This document shows, piece by piece, positions 1 to 6,672 of a DNA stretch of 9,075 nucleotides. The stretch is from assembly GCA_003491845.1 (NCBI GenBank), contig DNBN01000170.1, forward strand, positions 1 through 9,075, in the 5' to 3' direction. The DNA is from Porticoccaceae bacterium (GTDB taxonomy: Bacteria > Pseudomonadota > Gammaproteobacteria > Pseudomonadales > Porticoccaceae). A model generated the notes under the pieces. That model had not been told where the DNA came from. It made no database searches and saw only the letters and a list, made by a program, of their open reading frames with translations. Position 1 is the first letter of the stretch; the number at the start of each line of letters is the position of its first letter. A program made the position numbers and the translations under genes.

Positions 1-407
1 TTAATATAGTACATGGGGCCACCTATCTTCTTGCCCTGGGAATTAGTTTCTCTAAAATTCACTGCCAGAACTGCCTCAGCAAACTTAGTCGCCAGGCCAA
101 GCAAGGCTGTGCACCACATCCAAAATAGAGCGCCTGGTCCACCCAGAGCTATAGCCGTAGCAACACCAGCTATATTACCTGTACCCACTGTCGAAGAAAG
201 TGCTGTCATCAATGCATTAAAGGGGCTGATTTCACCTTCACCACTACCTTTGCGACCTTTGAACAGTTGCTTGAACGCATAGGGTATGTGGCTAATAGTC
301 ATACCCTTTAAACCAACACTTAGATAAATACCTGTGCCCAGTAATAATATCAACATGACAGGCCCCCAAACAAAACTATTTACTTGATCCACAAGTTGCT
401 CAAACAT
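1..407 (-). CDS. Alanine/glycine:cation symporter family (AGCS) protein, N-terminal part, cut by window edge
   Basis: This is the first 135 residues of a sodium- or proton-coupled amino-acid carrier of the inner membrane; the rest lies beyond base 1. Family members take up alanine, glycine or related small amino acids. The start is the ATG at 407-405, preceded by an AGGGG Shine-Dalgarno five bases upstream. A hydrophobic segment at about residues 13-33 is followed by a basic loop (KQLFKGRKGSG). The family core then appears: SSTVGTGNIAGVATAIALGG at 71-90, PGALFWMWCTALLGLATKFAE at 91-111, and GGPMYYI at 129-135. These are highly characteristic of AGCS proteins (full length usually about 450-550 residues). 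Only 14 bases separate it from the upstream PLP enzyme, so the two are probably cotranscribed. The family call is firm; the substrate cannot be read from this part. Confidence 0.93.
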   Translation of the reverse strand, partial: MFEQLVDQVNSFVWGPVMLILLLGTGIYLSVGLKGMTISHIPYAFKQLFKGRKGSGEGEISPFNALMTALSSTVGTGNIAGVATAIALGGPGALFWMWCTALLGLATKFAEAVLAVNFRETNSQGKKIGGPMYYI

Positions 408-421
408 AGATACCCCTAATG

Positions 422-1411
422 TTAAAATATTATTTGATCATGCTCGGCCAACAAACCGAATATGCCACCAGTGTGTATAAACACTATATCTGAATGATTG
501 TCATAACGACCCGCCTTGATCTCTTCCAGCATGCCATAAAAAGCTTTTCCTGAATACACAGGGTCAAGTACCACTCCCTCTAAGGACGCTACCAACTTTA
601 TAGTGTCGTATACCTCTTTGCAGGCCTTACCATAACCAGCGCCAATATAATTATCATTAGTGCTGATTATCAGTTGATTTAGATCGATGGAAATCTGAAA
701 GTCTTTCTTCCAATTGTTAAGATCTGAAAGGACTTTTGATTCAAAATAGCTAGCGCTATCACAGACGGCATAGCTATGAATAGCGCAGTCTAATTGGTAA
801 AGATGTTTACCAGCAATCAGGCCGGCTTGAGTGCCTCCTGAACCCGTGGCATGGACAATTGTGCTCGGTATAATTCCGGCATTATTAAAATCAATAATCA
901 ATTCTGAAACTGCCGAAATATAACCCCAAACACCACAACTATTACTGCCGCCGATAGGAATTACATGGGGCTTGCGACCCTGCTCGATATAATACTTGGA
1001 CCAAGTATCAAAGAGAGCATCAAGTTGTTTGAACTCTAAAGGAGAATAATGATCTATTTCGGCGCCAGTAATGTGATCTAAGAATAGATTCCCAACCGGT
1101 CTCACAATACCGTCTTCCCTGAGGAGAAGGTGCACTTTAAGACCCAAGTGGGCACCTAAAACTGCCACAGCACGACAGTGATTTGATTGCGTACCGCCGG
1201 CAGTAATTAGCGTATCACCGCCATCAGCAATAATTTTGGAAAGAATAAACTCTAGTTTACGGACCTTATTACCGGTTGCTGAGCAACCTGTGAGATCATC
1301 TCGTTTAATCCAAATTTTAGGACCACCGATATATGCCGACAGACGAGATAAATATTGTAATGGCGTCGGCGTGGTGGCAAGAGCTAATTTTGGCGGGTAT
1401 TTAATCATCAA
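422..1411 (-). CDS. dcyD: D-cysteine desulfhydrase / ACC deaminase family PLP enzyme
   Basis: A fold-type II pyridoxal-phosphate enzyme that, if a desulfhydrase, converts D-cysteine to pyruvate, H2S and ammonia in the cytoplasm. The PLP lysine is K49 in GNKVRKLE, and the substrate-contacting SNH is at 76-78 in GGTQSNHCR. The phosphate-binding glycine loop ATGSGGTQAG is at 188-197, and DPVYSGK at 283-289 and IHTGG at 312-316 close the active site. ACC deaminases carry Glu and Leu at two diagnostic sites; here they are S287 and T314, as in D-cysteine desulfhydrases, so I prefer that activity. Length (329) is normal for the family. The start is TTG (1411) or the next codon, ATG (1408); an AAGGTGATC Shine-Dalgarno at 1416-1424 serves either, with the AAGGTG core 7 bases from the TTG and 10 from the ATG. 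It stops 14 bases before the amino-acid symporter, suggesting that uptake and breakdown of a substrate are coupled. The gene symbol is by family resemblance only. Confidence 0.85.
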   Translation of the reverse strand: MMIKYPPKLALATTPTPLQYLSRLSAYIGGPKIWIKRDDLTGCSATGNKVRKLEFILSKIIADGGDTLITAGGTQSNHCRAVAVLGAHLGLKVHLLLREDGIVRPVGNLFLDHITGAEIDHYSPLEFKQLDALFDTWSKYYIEQGRKPHVIPIGGSNSCGVWGYISAVSELIIDFNNAGIIPSTIVHATGSGGTQAGLIAGKHLYQLDCAIHSYAVCDSASYFESKVLSDLNNWKKDFQISIDLNQLIISTNDNYIGAGYGKACKEVYDTIKLVASLEGVVLDPVYSGKAFYGMLEEIKAGRYDNHSDIVFIHTGGIFGLLAEHDQIIF

Positions 1412-1471
1412 CCAAGATCACCTTAGATGCCCGGCAACTGTGCACTAAAACCCACAGGCAACCAAAGAGCC

Positions 1472-1798
1472 TCAAATAGCTTTAATGGTGCCCTTAGGAA
1501 GCACAGCATGCACTGCTACTTTCTGGAATTTAAGCGTCAGATTGTTATTCACCTCCAAAACAACATAATCACCCTCCAGCTTAGTAATCTTACCGAGCAT
1601 GCCACTGGTCATAACGACTTCATCACCCTTGCCTAAGGCTCCTACTAGGTCTGAATGGTCCTTTTGGCGTTTTCGCTGCGGCCGAATAATCAAAAAATAC
1701 ATAAACGCAAATAAACCCACAAACATCAAAATTGTTACCATGGGATCAGCCTGATTGGGACCTGCGGACTGTGCATAAGCATTAGGGATAAAGAACAT
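1472..1798 (-). CDS. yajC: Preprotein translocase accessory subunit YajC
   Basis: YajC is a small single-span inner-membrane protein that associates with SecDF and SecYEG. The 108-residue product has the expected layout: a short N-terminal stretch with AYAQ at 7-10 (common in this family), one hydrophobic span at about 20-38 (MVTILMFVGLFAFMYFLII), and the hallmark RPQRKRQKDH at 39-48. After these comes the cytoplasmic domain with GDEVVMTSGMLGKI at 58-71 and YVVLEVNNNLTLKFQK at 78-93. The ATG at 1798 has an AAGGA Shine-Dalgarno about nine bases upstream. In most gammaproteobacteria yajC sits between tgt and secD. Here bcp lies upstream and a PLP enzyme downstream, so it is either relocated or an extra copy. 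The identification itself is secure. Confidence 0.95.
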   Translation of the reverse strand: MFFIPNAYAQSAGPNQADPMVTILMFVGLFAFMYFLIIRPQRKRQKDHSDLVGALGKGDEVVMTSGMLGKITKLEGDYVVLEVNNNLTLKFQKVAVHAVLPKGTIKAI

Positions 1799-1838
1799 TG
1801 TTGTTTTCCTTGATGAAATTAATTGTTTATTTAATTAG

Positions 1839-1867
1839 TGTATAGCTTCTACTCAGCTGCGCTGCAA
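1839..1867 (-). promoter_or_regulatory. Possible sigma70-type promoter upstream of yajC
   Basis: In the 76-base gap between bcp and yajC the minus strand reads TTGCAG, a 17-base spacer, then TATACA. The spacing is ideal, but the -35 matches the consensus at only three of six positions, so this is a tentative call. It would let yajC be transcribed separately from bcp. Confidence 0.3.
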
Positions 1868-1874
1868 CTACTTG

Positions 1875-2351
1875 TCATGCAAGGTTATCACTAACCCATT
1901 GAAGTACATCTTCATGATGAGATTTTGTTTTAACCTTATCCATCACATGCACAATAGTGCCCTGTTTGTTGATAACAAATGTTGACCGAAGTACACCCAT
2001 GAACTCCCTACCCATGAACTTTTTTAAGTCCCACGCACCAAAACTATCGATAACGCTGTGATCCTCATCCGAAAGCAGCATAAAGTTCAATTCTTGTTTA
2101 TCTTCAAATTTGACAAGCTTGGCAATAGAATCCGGGCTCACTCCGAGCACAACTGTATCTAAGGCACTGAACTGACTGTTGGTATCACGAATACCACAGG
2201 CCTGCACTGTGCAACCAGGGGTCATCGCTTTTGGGTAAAAGTATATGACAATATTTTTGCTACCTATAAAATCATCAAGATTAACCATATCGCCACGCTG
2301 GTTTCTCAACGAGAACTTAGGAGATACATCACCCACTTCTAAAAAAGCCAC
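1875..2351 (-). CDS. bcp: Peroxiredoxin Q / bacterioferritin comigratory protein (thiol peroxidase)
   Basis: A cytoplasmic thiol peroxidase that reduces hydrogen peroxide and organic hydroperoxides using thioredoxin-type reductants. The 158-residue product matches the Bcp/PrxQ family in length and layout. The active site is YFYPKAMTPGCTVQACGIRD at 37-56, with T44, peroxidatic C47 and resolving C52 five residues later, as in the atypical 2-Cys subgroup. VVLGVSPDS at 67-75 and the catalytic arginine R122 in LRSTFVI follow. AMTPGC replaces the more usual DxTPGC just before the cysteine, a mild variation. The start is a GTG at 2351-2349, supported by an AAGGGTG Shine-Dalgarno at 2357-2363, five bases upstream. 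In Pseudomonas and E. coli bcp usually lies near dapA and gcvR; here it lies between mdh and yajC. A promoter-like sequence sits in the gap upstream. Confidence 0.95.
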   Translation of the reverse strand: MAFLEVGDVSPKFSLRNQRGDMVNLDDFIGSKNIVIYFYPKAMTPGCTVQACGIRDTNSQFSALDTVVLGVSPDSIAKLVKFEDKQELNFMLLSDEDHSVIDSFGAWDLKKFMGREFMGVLRSTFVINKQGTIVHVMDKVKTKSHHEDVLQWVSDNLA

Positions 2352-2406
2352 AAAAACACCCTTTTTAATCTAGTTGCTGAAGATAAAAAACCACTTATTA
2401 AGCGCC

Positions 2407-2434
2407 ATAATACATCCCTTATAACGCATAGCAA
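2407..2434 (-). promoter_or_regulatory. Probable sigma70 promoter for bcp
   Basis: In the 104-base mdh-bcp gap the minus strand carries TTGCTA, a 16-base spacer and TATTAT (four and five of six consensus matches). The -10 lies about 55 bases ahead of the GTG start of bcp. No clear terminator follows mdh, so read-through may also contribute. Confidence 0.4.
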
Positions 2435-2455
2435 AGGCAGTCACATAAAACCGAT

Positions 2456-3436
2456 TTATGGCAAAAGATGTTGAACTGCATCTCGTTCTTCAGTTAACTC
2501 TTGCTCGGTTGCCAACATTTTTTCTCTAGAAAATGAGTTGATAACTATATCTTGAACGATGGACCAATCACCCTCTTTACAGACACAAGGAAATGAATAT
2601 ATTAAACCCTCGGCAACACCATAGCTCCCATCACTGTAGACTCCCATACTAACCCAGTCATTTTCTGGAGTTCCCAACGCCCAGCTGCGCATGTGTGCAA
2701 TTGCTGCATTTGCCGCAGAGGCTGCACTTGATGCACCGCGAGCACTAATAATTGCAGCACCGCGCTGTTGAACCGTAGGAATAAAATCATCTTCATACCA
2801 AGTTTGATCGATACTACCGATAGCCGACTTTCCGGCAACTTTAGTCTCATGGATATCTGGATACTGAGTCGCTGAATGATTACCCCAAATGGTCATATGA
2901 GTAACGTCATTTATGGTAACACCAGTTTTTTCTGCGATCTGGCTCATAGCGCGGTTATGATCAAGCCGAGTCATTGCTGTGAACTGTCGGGGATTGATAT
3001 TTGGTGCATTACGCTGCGCTATTAAAGCATTAGTATTGGCAGGATTACCCACCACCAACACCTTTATGCTGCTAGAGGCATTGTCATTTAGTGCCTTACC
3101 TTGCGCAGAAAAAATAGCAGCATTGGCTTCAAGTAAATCTTTACGTTCCATTCCCGGACCCCGTGGCCGAGCACCGACCAGTAACGCATAATCTGCATCT
3201 TTAAACGCTACATTGGCATCATCTGTACAGACCATGCCGGCGAGTAATGGAAATGCACAATCTTCAAGCTCCATAGCCACACCTTGCAAAGCTTGCAACG
3301 CCGGCGTAATTTCAAGCATCTGCAAAATAACAGGCTGATCAGGTCCGAGCATTTCACCAGAGGCAATGCGGAACAAAAGGGAATAACTAATCTGGCCAGC
3401 GGCACCAGTAACAGTAACACGAACGGGTGAAGTCAC
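2456..3436 (-). CDS. mdh: NAD-dependent malate dehydrogenase, cytosolic (type 2) form
   Basis: Catalyses malate + NAD+ to oxaloacetate + NADH in the TCA cycle. The 326-residue protein belongs to the cytosolic-type MDH group, also found in many beta- and gammaproteobacteria, rather than the shorter E. coli type. The Rossmann motif TGAAGQI is at 10-16, and the acidic E42 in LQMLEI favours NAD over [22 protein letters not shown] is at 50-67. The mobile active-site loop [18 protein letters not shown] at 88-105 carries substrate arginines R92 and R98. [10 protein letters not shown] at 128-137, the TRLDHNRA block with D159 and R162, and catalytic H187 in [12 protein letters not shown] complete the site. 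The start is GTG (3436-3434), preceded by GGAGA at 3443-3447. It stands apart from its neighbours, with a terminator-like hairpin and promoter upstream, so it is probably transcribed alone or with bcp by read-through. Confidence 0.97.
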   Translation of the reverse strand: MTSPVRVTVTGAAGQISYSLLFRIASGEMLGPDQPVILQMLEITPALQALQGVAMELEDCAFPLLAGMVCTDDANVAFKDADYALLVGARPRGPGMERKDLLEANAAIFSAQGKALNDNASSSIKVLVVGNPANTNALIAQRNAPNINPRQFTAMTRLDHNRAMSQIAEKTGVTINDVTHMTIWGNHSATQYPDIHETKVAGKSAIGSIDQTWYEDDFIPTVQQRGAAIISARGASSAASAANAAIAHMRSWALGTPENDWVSMGVYSDGSYGVAEGLIYSFPCVCKEGDWSIVQDIVINSFSREKMLATEQELTEERDAVQHLLP

Positions 3437-3480
3437 AATCTATCTCCGAATATTGTTGTTAGGGATTTTTCGTTGGGGTC

Positions 3481-3508
3481 ATTATAAGGCTGAGTAAAAA
3501 AATTGCAC
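3481..3508 (-). promoter_or_regulatory. Probable sigma70 promoter for mdh
   Basis: On the minus strand a perfect TATAAT (3486-3481) lies 16 bases downstream of GTGCAA (3508-3503), a weak -35 with three of six matches. The -10 ends 44 bases ahead of the GTG start of mdh. The -35 overlaps the end of the terminator-like hairpin of the upstream operon. Confidence 0.45.
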
Positions 3509-3541
3509 CACCAGAAGTGCTAATGAGCATCTCTGATAACA
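3496..3541 (-). terminator. Probable intrinsic terminator after the dUTPase gene
   Basis: On the minus strand a stem-loop runs from 3541 to 3506. The inner helix is TGCT-CATT-AGCA, then one A:C mismatch, then CAGAG paired with TTCTG, extended outward mostly by G:U pairs. Seven T residues at 3502-3496 follow three bases after the stem. The layout suits a rho-independent terminator for the pabC-to-dUTPase run, although the outer half of the stem is weak. Confidence 0.45.
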
Positions 3542-3561
3542 AAGTATACTAAACCACTAGC

Positions 3562-4182
3562 CTATTTACATAGTTTAGAGTAGAGCTGATCCATTTTTGT
3601 GTACAACTCCCCACTAAAATCTGCTGCTGCAGTATCAAGCTTGGCAACTATATTAACGAGATGTTCATTATCTTCAACACCATCCCATTGCTTTTGATAA
3701 GTACCCTCTTTGTAACCATTGTCTTGACGGAAAAAATTGAGTACATTTTTGCCCACATAGCCAACATGCAGTGTATCAAAGTCCATGCTAATACCTACCA
3801 TTAGCCTACTAAATCCAGCGATATCAAAATCTTTAGTAGCCAGGGTCTGTTCGGTAAATTTTTCTAGATCAACGGCGAAATCGTCACTTGGTTGTGCTTT
3901 AGAAAATGCGTCGCCGATCCGCGCCACAATAGTCTCAGTAGAATCTCCAGACATAAGCATTAAACTCAGACCAAAATGCCAGATATCGACAAGCTCAAGG
4001 GCAATCTGATCGACATCTGGGGTCTGTTTTTTCCACCACTTCCAACCATAATGGTCTAAAAGCTCTGCACACTCGACCCAAATAGCCCGATACCATTCAA
4101 ATTCCTGGTCTCGCCAATTAGCATGGACTTTAGAATTCATTTTATCTTGTAATTCCAGCATGCTAATAATTTGTTGTTTCAT
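3562..4182 (-). CDS. All-alpha dimeric-type dUTP diphosphatase (dUTPase_2 family)
   Basis: Hydrolyses dUTP (family members also dUDP) to dUMP, keeping uracil out of DNA and supplying the substrate of thymidylate synthase. This is the all-alpha NTP-pyrophosphatase fold, unrelated to the trimeric beta-fold Dut. The magnesium-binding pairs are E37/E40 in WVECAELLDHYGWKWWKK and E63/D66 in ALELVDIWHFGL. The C-terminal block KNVLNFFRQDNGYKEGTYQKQWDG at 145-168 is the nucleotide-binding signature of the family. At 206 residues it is of usual length. The ATG at 4182 follows AAGGAAAACAAC, a good Shine-Dalgarno. It lies 34 bases after the metallo-hydrolase gene and is the last gene of the run containing tmk, so it fits the dTTP-supply theme. 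Relatives occur in phages as well as chromosomes, but nothing around it looks phage-derived. Confidence 0.9.
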   Translation of the reverse strand: MKQQIISMLELQDKMNSKVHANWRDQEFEWYRAIWVECAELLDHYGWKWWKKQTPDVDQIALELVDIWHFGLSLMLMSGDSTETIVARIGDAFSKAQPSDDFAVDLEKFTEQTLATKDFDIAGFSRLMVGISMDFDTLHVGYVGKNVLNFFRQDNGYKEGTYQKQWDGVEDNEHLVNIVAKLDTAAADFSGELYTKMDQLYSKLCK

Positions 4183-4216
4183 GTTGTTTTCCTTAAATTT
4201 AAAAATAGTGTCGGAC

Positions 4217-4891
4217 TTATCCTCTTACAAAACCATTATTGATTTTTTCCTTACCAATAAAGGTATTAGGACCATGACCTGTGACGACTAAAGCCTCGTC
4301 ATCCAAGCAATAAATACGCTCTTTGATTGAGGTAATAATTTGATCAAAATTCCCTCCGGGAAGATCTGTCCGGCCAATGCTTCCCTGAAACAAGGTATCA
4401 CCAGCGATGAGCGTTTTATATTCCTCGAACCAAAAACTGACAGAGCCAGGAGTATGTCCTGGCGTGTGTATTGCTACACCACCACAACAATTCAAAGCCT
4501 GATCATCATGAATAAATTGATCTGGCTCTGGTAACTGAACTGCGGGCACGCCGAACATAGCACATTGTTGTTCTACCATATCCCAGAGAAATTTATCATC
4601 CTCATGCAGATAAATAGGTGCGCCGGTAGCCTCTTTAATAATGCCCGAGGCTAATATGTGATCTAAATGCGCATGAGTATGAATAATTCCAACCACAGTT
4701 AATTCGAGTTCTTTAATTAGCCTAAGAATATGATCTGCATCCCCACCTGGATCAACTATCAGGGCTTTCGATGATAATCTATCGCCAATAATCGAACAAT
4801 TACACTGCAAAGGTCCCACCGGGAAGGTTTTAATAATAAATTGTGATGACGACTCCGATTCTTGATTGTCAATGACCATCAAACACCCCAT
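4217..4891 (-). CDS. Metallo-beta-lactamase-fold hydrolase, YcbL / type II glyoxalase-like
   Basis: A cytoplasmic zinc-dependent hydrolase of the GloB/YcbL branch, whose members cleave thioesters such as S-lactoylglutathione; the true substrate here is unknown. The metal ligands are all visible: THAHLDH at 72-78 (H73, H75, D77, H78), H146 in HTPGHTPGS, D165 in AGDTLFQGSIGRTD, and H206 in VTGHGPNT. QCNCSIIGD at 29-37 corresponds to the conserved start of the fold. There is no C-terminal glutathione-binding domain of the classical GloB type, which points to the shorter YcbL group. The annotated ATG at 4891 has no clear Shine-Dalgarno. The ATG four codons later (4879) is preceded by GGGGTG at four bases and may be the real start. 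Residues before about 18 look like an unconserved tail. It lies 13 bases after tatD and 34 before the dUTPase gene. Confidence 0.9.
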   Translation of the reverse strand: MGCLMVIDNQESESSSQFIIKTFPVGPLQCNCSIIGDRLSSKALIVDPGGDADHILRLIKELELTVVGIIHTHAHLDHILASGIIKEATGAPIYLHEDDKFLWDMVEQQCAMFGVPAVQLPEPDQFIHDDQALNCCGGVAIHTPGHTPGSVSFWFEEYKTLIAGDTLFQGSIGRTDLPGGNFDQIITSIKERIYCLDDEALVVTGHGPNTFIGKEKINNGFVRG

Positions 4892-4904
4892 TTATCAGAT
4901 TTAT

Positions 4905-5684
4905 TTAAGATGACGGTAATTTAAACAGCCGCCGGAAATTTTGTGTAGTTATTTTTGCTAATTCATCTAACCCAATCTTATGAATATCCGCTAAACATTG
5001 CGCAACTTCAATTACATACTGAGGTTCATTTTTTATTCCACGGTACGGAACCGGTGCAAGCCAGGGCGAATCTGTTTCGATAAGTAAACGATCCAACGGG
5101 ACTTTTGCGGCAACATCTCTTAGTTCAGTTGCACTTTTAAACGTTAAAATGCCAGAAAATGAAATATAAAAGCCTAATGCTAAGGCTGACTTTGCCATTT
5201 CCCAGGATTCCGTAAAACAATGCATTACCCCAGCGGCCTTTGATGAATATTCAGTCAAAAGGCGGATAGTGTCATCCACTGCATCACGAGTATGAATAAT
5301 CAGGGGTTTACCGGTACGCTGACTTGCCTTCAGATGAGCAATAAAACTCTCCGTTTGCCAATCGATCGTATCTAAACTGTAAAACTTGTCTAATCCAGTT
5401 TCGCCGATAGCGATCACCCCTGGCAAATATGACAAGTCGACTAACTCTTCAACACTAACCAATAAACCTGAGTCTTTGTGTAATGGGTGAACACCGACAG
5501 AGGTAAAAATCTCAGGATAATCTGCGGTTAAACTCGGCAGTGATCGGGAAGATTGAAGATCAACTGCTACGCTAAGCATATGCCCGACACCACGTCTCTT
5601 AGCATCAGCTATCAAACCTTTCAAACCACCTACTCGAGAGTCTAAATCAATTTGATCGAGATGACAGTGAGAATCAACGAACAT
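4905..5684 (-). CDS. TatD family metal-dependent hydrolase (YcfH-like)
   Basis: A TIM-barrel metallohydrolase of the TatD DNase family, thought to act as a 3'-5' exonuclease or DNA-repair nuclease. The ligand set is complete: H6 and H8 in FVDSHCHLD, E95 in AIGETGLDKFY, H131 in PLIIHTRDA, H155 in GVMHCFTES, and D205 in LLIETDSPWLAP. The following PYRG...NEP at 213-221 is a family signature. The 259-residue length is normal. The ATG at 5684 has an AAAGGA Shine-Dalgarno eight bases upstream. Its position directly after holB is the same as for E. coli ycfH, which makes it that subgroup rather than the TatD encoded beside tatABC. In pseudomonads a pilZ gene sits between holB and tatD; here only 43 non-coding bases do. 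Confidence 0.95.
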   Translation of the reverse strand: MFVDSHCHLDQIDLDSRVGGLKGLIADAKRRGVGHMLSVAVDLQSSRSLPSLTADYPEIFTSVGVHPLHKDSGLLVSVEELVDLSYLPGVIAIGETGLDKFYSLDTIDWQTESFIAHLKASQRTGKPLIIHTRDAVDDTIRLLTEYSSKAAGVMHCFTESWEMAKSALALGFYISFSGILTFKSATELRDVAAKVPLDRLLIETDSPWLAPVPYRGIKNEPQYVIEVAQCLADIHKIGLDELAKITTQNFRRLFKLPSS

Positions 5685-5727
5685 AATAGTTATCCTTTAC
5701 AAACTGCTGTTTTAACCCAATCGAACA

Positions 5728-6672
5728 CTATCGTTGACTGAATACTTGCCGCCAACTCATAAAAAGTTCTTCCCACAGTAACTGTTGATTAACCGTACTT
5801 CCAGATAGAACCATCCTATGGGTATGGTTAAGGCGATCAAAAAACAAATAAATATTTTGGTTAGACTGCAAATCTTGATCTTTAACCACTATGGCATGAA
5901 GATAAGTGATAAACCATTCTAACGCAGTAACCATATTCAATTTAGACACCTGTTGAGCAGCATAGATACCTGACTGACTCCCCTCCTTGAGACCTTGTAG
6001 CAAGTCTTCAAACAATTGCTGGTCTTCTAGCACCCCTGCTTGAAGATACTCTAGGGCCAAAAGTGGCCGTCCTGCAGCTACAGCAAGCGCTTTGTCAACC
6101 TGCAGGTCTTGGCCTGATACCTCACTCAACCATTGTCGAGCGTCTGCGCTATTAGGGTGCGGCAGTAAGGTCTGCTGACAACGACTTCGTATAGTGGCTG
6201 GCAATAAACTGGGACGATGCGAGACAAGGATTAATAGAGTTTTATCCTGCGGTTCCTCTAAGCTTTTTAGTAACGCATTTGCGGAGCTAATATTCATGGA
6301 CTCCGCTGGTGCAATAATCGCAATTTTCCAGCCTCCTTGCTGCGATGTCTTAGATAAGGTAGTGCACAAGTTTCTAACTTCGTTAATGATAATGTCTTTA
6401 CCAGTGTCAGCTGGCTGTAAAATATTTAGGTCTGGATGGAACCCACTTGCAAGCAACTTACATCCTTTACAGGCCCCACAAGCAAAGCTATTGAGCTCAT
6501 CCAAACACAGTAATCGATGTGCTAGACCAGTGGCAAGACGCATTTTACCGATACCACTAGGCCCTCCGATTAAGAGCGCATGAGGCACACGACTAAGATC
6601 AATACTCTTATTAAAATCTTCCCAGATCTTAGTATGCCAAGGCAGAGGTAACGATAGAGGGGAAAGACTCAA
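5728..6672 (-). CDS. holB: DNA polymerase III delta prime subunit (clamp loader)
   Basis: Delta prime is the rigid stator of the clamp loader that places the beta clamp on DNA. The 314-residue protein has an AAA+ domain with a P-loop-like GGPSGIGK at 36-43; the next residue is M44 rather than Ser/Thr, so ATP use is doubtful. The zinc module is C56, C65, C68 and C71, with the same spacing as in E. coli HolB. DAxLL-type helix ESMNISSANALLKSLEEP at 124-141 carries the conserved NALLK-LEEP. The SRC motif (S163, R164, C165) supplies the arginine finger used by neighbouring subunits. The C-terminal collar domain is weakly conserved but ends with VNQQLLWEELFMSWRQV at 294-310. The start is TTG at 6672, overlapping the tmk stop (TTGA). 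AGAGGA at 6680-6685, seven bases upstream, supports it. Translation is probably coupled to tmk. Confidence 0.95.
   Translation of the reverse strand: MSLSPLSLPLPWHTKIWEDFNKSIDLSRVPHALLIGGPSGIGKMRLATGLAHRLLCLDELNSFACGACKGCKLLASGFHPDLNILQPADTGKDIIINEVRNLCTTLSKTSQQGGWKIAIIAPAESMNISSANALLKSLEEPQDKTLLILVSHRPSLLPATIRSRCQQTLLPHPNSADARQWLSEVSGQDLQVDKALAVAAGRPLLALEYLQAGVLEDQQLFEDLLQGLKEGSQSGIYAAQQVSKLNMVTALEWFITYLHAIVVKDQDLQSNQNIYLFFDRLNHTHRMVLSGSTVNQQLLWEELFMSWRQVFSQR

Noticed and set aside
13..282. 89-residue plus-strand frame at the left edge
   Set aside because: It is antisense to the AGCS transporter, whose minus-strand frame has clear family signatures.
1412..1471. Possible stem-loop in the yajC-dcyD gap (CTGTG pairing with CACAG)
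   Set aside because: The stem is five base pairs with a ten-base loop and no T-run, so it is not convincing as a terminator or riboswitch.
1854..1874. Short inverted repeat CAGC/GCTG after bcp
   Set aside because: Very short stem with a three-base loop and no following T-tract; expected by chance.
2602..2850. Minus-strand open frame within mdh
   Set aside because: It is an out-of-frame shadow of mdh, with low-complexity leucine/glutamine-rich translation.
6194..6583. 129-residue open frame on the plus strand inside holB
   Set aside because: It lies wholly antisense to a well-conserved holB, has no ribosome site worth noting, and its translation shows no recognisable motif.
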